Shown here in pieces: positions 62,588 through 64,000 of a stretch of DNA of 64,000 nt; the stretch's first letter is position 1; each line of letters opens with the position of its first letter. The DNA lies in the NCBI GenBank assembly GCA_032073245.1, contig DAMANX010000005.1, positions 124,001 to 188,000 of the forward strand, in the 5' to 3' direction. The notes beneath the pieces are model-generated. The model was given only the letters and a program-made list of their open reading frames with translations. It was not told the origin of the DNA and made no database searches. The position numbers and the translations under genes are program-made. This stretch comes from QVMG01 sp032073245. Lineage in GTDB: Bacteria > Bacteroidota > Bacteroidia > Bacteroidales > Tannerellaceae.

Positions 62588-64000
62588 TTAAAAACTAATA
62601 GAAAATAACATTTCCGCCTGGAAATTGCCATAATCAATAGGTTCTATGAATCGCACACCTGCTGAGAAAGGATAGCTCATTCTGATGATATTGAAATCGA
62701 AAATCAAATCTAAACCGGCAGAACTTTGTGTTGTCCATCCGCTATTTTTATTCGCTTGGTTACGAGAGAGATCATAGAATAAATTAGTGCGAATACGTTG
62801 GATATAGAGAAAGGTTCCTAAACTCAAATCAGGACAGGCTAGTGAAAATGCGTAGTCGGCTTTCAAGGCCATTTGTTGCCGAGTTTGGTAGAGATAATCA
62901 TATCCCCGAGGTTTATCAATGATCCGTTTAGGAATATAAAGCACTTTATCATCTACGCTTTGATATTGATAACCAAATCGTAACATGAGGCTGTGATTGC
63001 GCAACAACCCCGGCCAGTAGGTAGTCAGTCTTGCAGCATACAGGCTTCCGTAGTTTTCTGTATTAAATGGAGTATTCAGGTATTGTAAACGCATCTGATA
63101 CCCCCATCTTGGCAAAATATCCCGGCGAGCCATTCGCCTGTAATTATAAAACCGTAATTCGGATAACAAATACTGAAAATTACTGAATTCTCTGTTTTCA
63201 ATCTGTTGATAACGGTTATTTGTAAAATAATAAGTAATAGATGGCTGAATACCTTTTACATAGTGATTTTTTGATAGATTAAATGGTAAATATACCCTGG
63301 CTTCGGCTTCTAATAGATTACGGCTAGTGAGATTGCTTGTTGGTATCTCTACATTGTCCTCGTTCGGTACCCATTTCATATCAAAAGCTTTTCCCCCATA
63401 ATCCATTGTCAGGTCAATAACCGGAAACCATCCTGTATACGTAAAAGCAACCTTACCATGATGATATCCTCTTCGGTAGTACCATCCTACTTGTGTGACA
63501 GCCGTATTTAATGCGTTTTGTGAAAGAACTGTAACCCCGGGTTTCACTAAGGTCGTAAAATCATCCGTATTGGAATTTATTATATCGGAAATGTCATAGT
63601 AAAAAGGAGCCCAACTGTGAATATTAAACAGATGTAATCCTTTGCGATAGGGTTTAGGTTCGAAAGCAATGGGTTCTAATTCGGCTGTGTCAATATTGAA
63701 ATTTTCCTGTTCTGCTATTATCTCTGCCAAAGCAAACCGGTAAGGGTTACTAAAGTCTGCCTTTTCAATTGATAAACTATCTAATGGAGTAGATGCTATC
63801 CTATAGCCTTTTGCCTGATAGTCGGAAAATAACAAATGACTATGGTCAATAGAGAAAGCAGGATCAAAAGCTCCAAAGCGTGCTGAAGTGATTTTATAGA
63901 CCTCATTTCGTTGTATATCCAGATAATAAATATTATTCGTTCCGTTCAGCCCTGATTCAAAATATAATCTACCGTTCAACCATACAGGGGAAGTTATATT
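62588..64000 (-). CDS. outer-membrane beta-barrel protein, C-terminal part
   Basis: At least 470 residues, cut by the window end: the frame remains open to base 64000 (upstream residues NITSPVWLNGRLYFESG), so the TTG at 63979 is not the start. The visible N-terminal stretch (LYFESGLNGTNNIYYLDIQR, FDPAFSIDHSHLLFSDYQAK) is the end of a TolB-like beta-propeller, followed by a long beta-barrel of alternating strands (GYQMRLQYLNTPFNTENYGS, SAGVRFIEPIDYGNFQAEML) ending in phenylalanine (FSISF), the usual outer-membrane assembly signal. This propeller-plus-barrel layout is known in Bacteroidota surface proteins of unknown function. Confidence 0.8.
   Translation of the reverse strand, partial: NITSPVWLNGRLYFESGLNGTNNIYYLDIQRNEVYKITSARFGAFDPAFSIDHSHLLFSDYQAKGYRIASTPLDSLSIEKADFSNPYRFALAEIIAEQENFNIDTAELEPIAFEPKPYRKGLHLFNIHSWAPFYYDISDIINSNTDDFTTLVKPGVTVLSQNALNTAVTQVGWYYRRGYHHGKVAFTYTGWFPVIDLTMDYGGKAFDMKWVPNEDNVEIPTSNLTSRNLLEAEARVYLPFNLSKNHYVKGIQPSITYYFTNNRYQQIENREFSNFQYLLSELRFYNYRRMARRDILPRWGYQMRLQYLNTPFNTENYGSLYAARLTTYWPGLLRNHSLMLRFGYQYQSVDDKVLYIPKRIIDKPRGYDYLYQTRQQMALKADYAFSLACPDLSLGTFLYIQRIRTNLFYDLSRNQANKNSGWTTQSSAGLDLIFDFNIIRMSYPFSAGVRFIEPIDYGNFQAEMLFSISF

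Overview
The window looks like chromosomal DNA of a gut-type Bacteroidales species, and Parabacteroides or a close relative is my best guess. The signs are a SusC/SusD pair, a type III glutamine synthetase, weak ribosome-binding sites, and several Bacteroidota-type promoters with a TAnnTTTG -7 element. The genus is inferred from gene style only; no rRNA or tRNA gene was seen.

Layout. 1-5142: an intergenic region rich in short repeats, a HAD phosphatase, a frameshifted SDR dehydrogenase, and a minus-strand set of VOC protein, WYL regulator and GyrI-like protein, then a DUF362 lipoprotein. 5564-15681: a nitrogen-assimilation block, gltB-gltD-asnB-glnN, which makes glutamate, asparagine and glutamine. 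15739-24207: an FtsX-type permease, a small broken-looking secreted protein, a Tat-exported Fe-S aldo/keto reductase, a translationally coupled NagX-like membrane protein and GH20 hexosaminidase, a long perfect inverted repeat, and an HU-like DNA-binding protein with a 22-bp repeat array upstream. 24700-33946: a SusC/SusD uptake locus with three ThuA-domain proteins and an exported sugar-isomerase-like TIM barrel.

34385-58806: about 24 kb of co-directional genes forming an extracellular-type contractile injection system (eCIS, Afp/PVC-like, as known from gut Bacteroidales). It has a truncated HTH regulator, cap (Pvc16/DUF4255), an unknown companion, sheath, two tubes, DUF5908/Pvc6-like, LysM adaptor, spike, PAAR tip, gp25, two baseplate-J-type proteins, a fibre-like protein, a tape measure with internal repeats, a DUF4157 cargo with an HEAWH motif, and an AAA+ ATPase. 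It is followed by an exported membrane protein and three lipoproteins. The last lipoprotein fuses a type I periplasmic-binding domain to a legumain-like (C13) caspase-fold protease with an intact His/Cys pair.

58807-64000: a DUF6090-type membrane protein, a DcuB-type C4-dicarboxylate transporter, a DUF6125 protein, a lipoprotein with two MliC-like repeats, and the C-terminal part of an outer-membrane barrel protein cut by the window end.

The most unusual things are (i) tandem arrays with a constant 21-22 bp period but unrelated sequences, found in several intergenic regions and stacked three deep in front of the eCIS cargo gene; (ii) the AT-rich, apparently swappable C-terminal cassette of that cargo; and (iii) the receptor-protease fusion at the end of the eCIS gene run.
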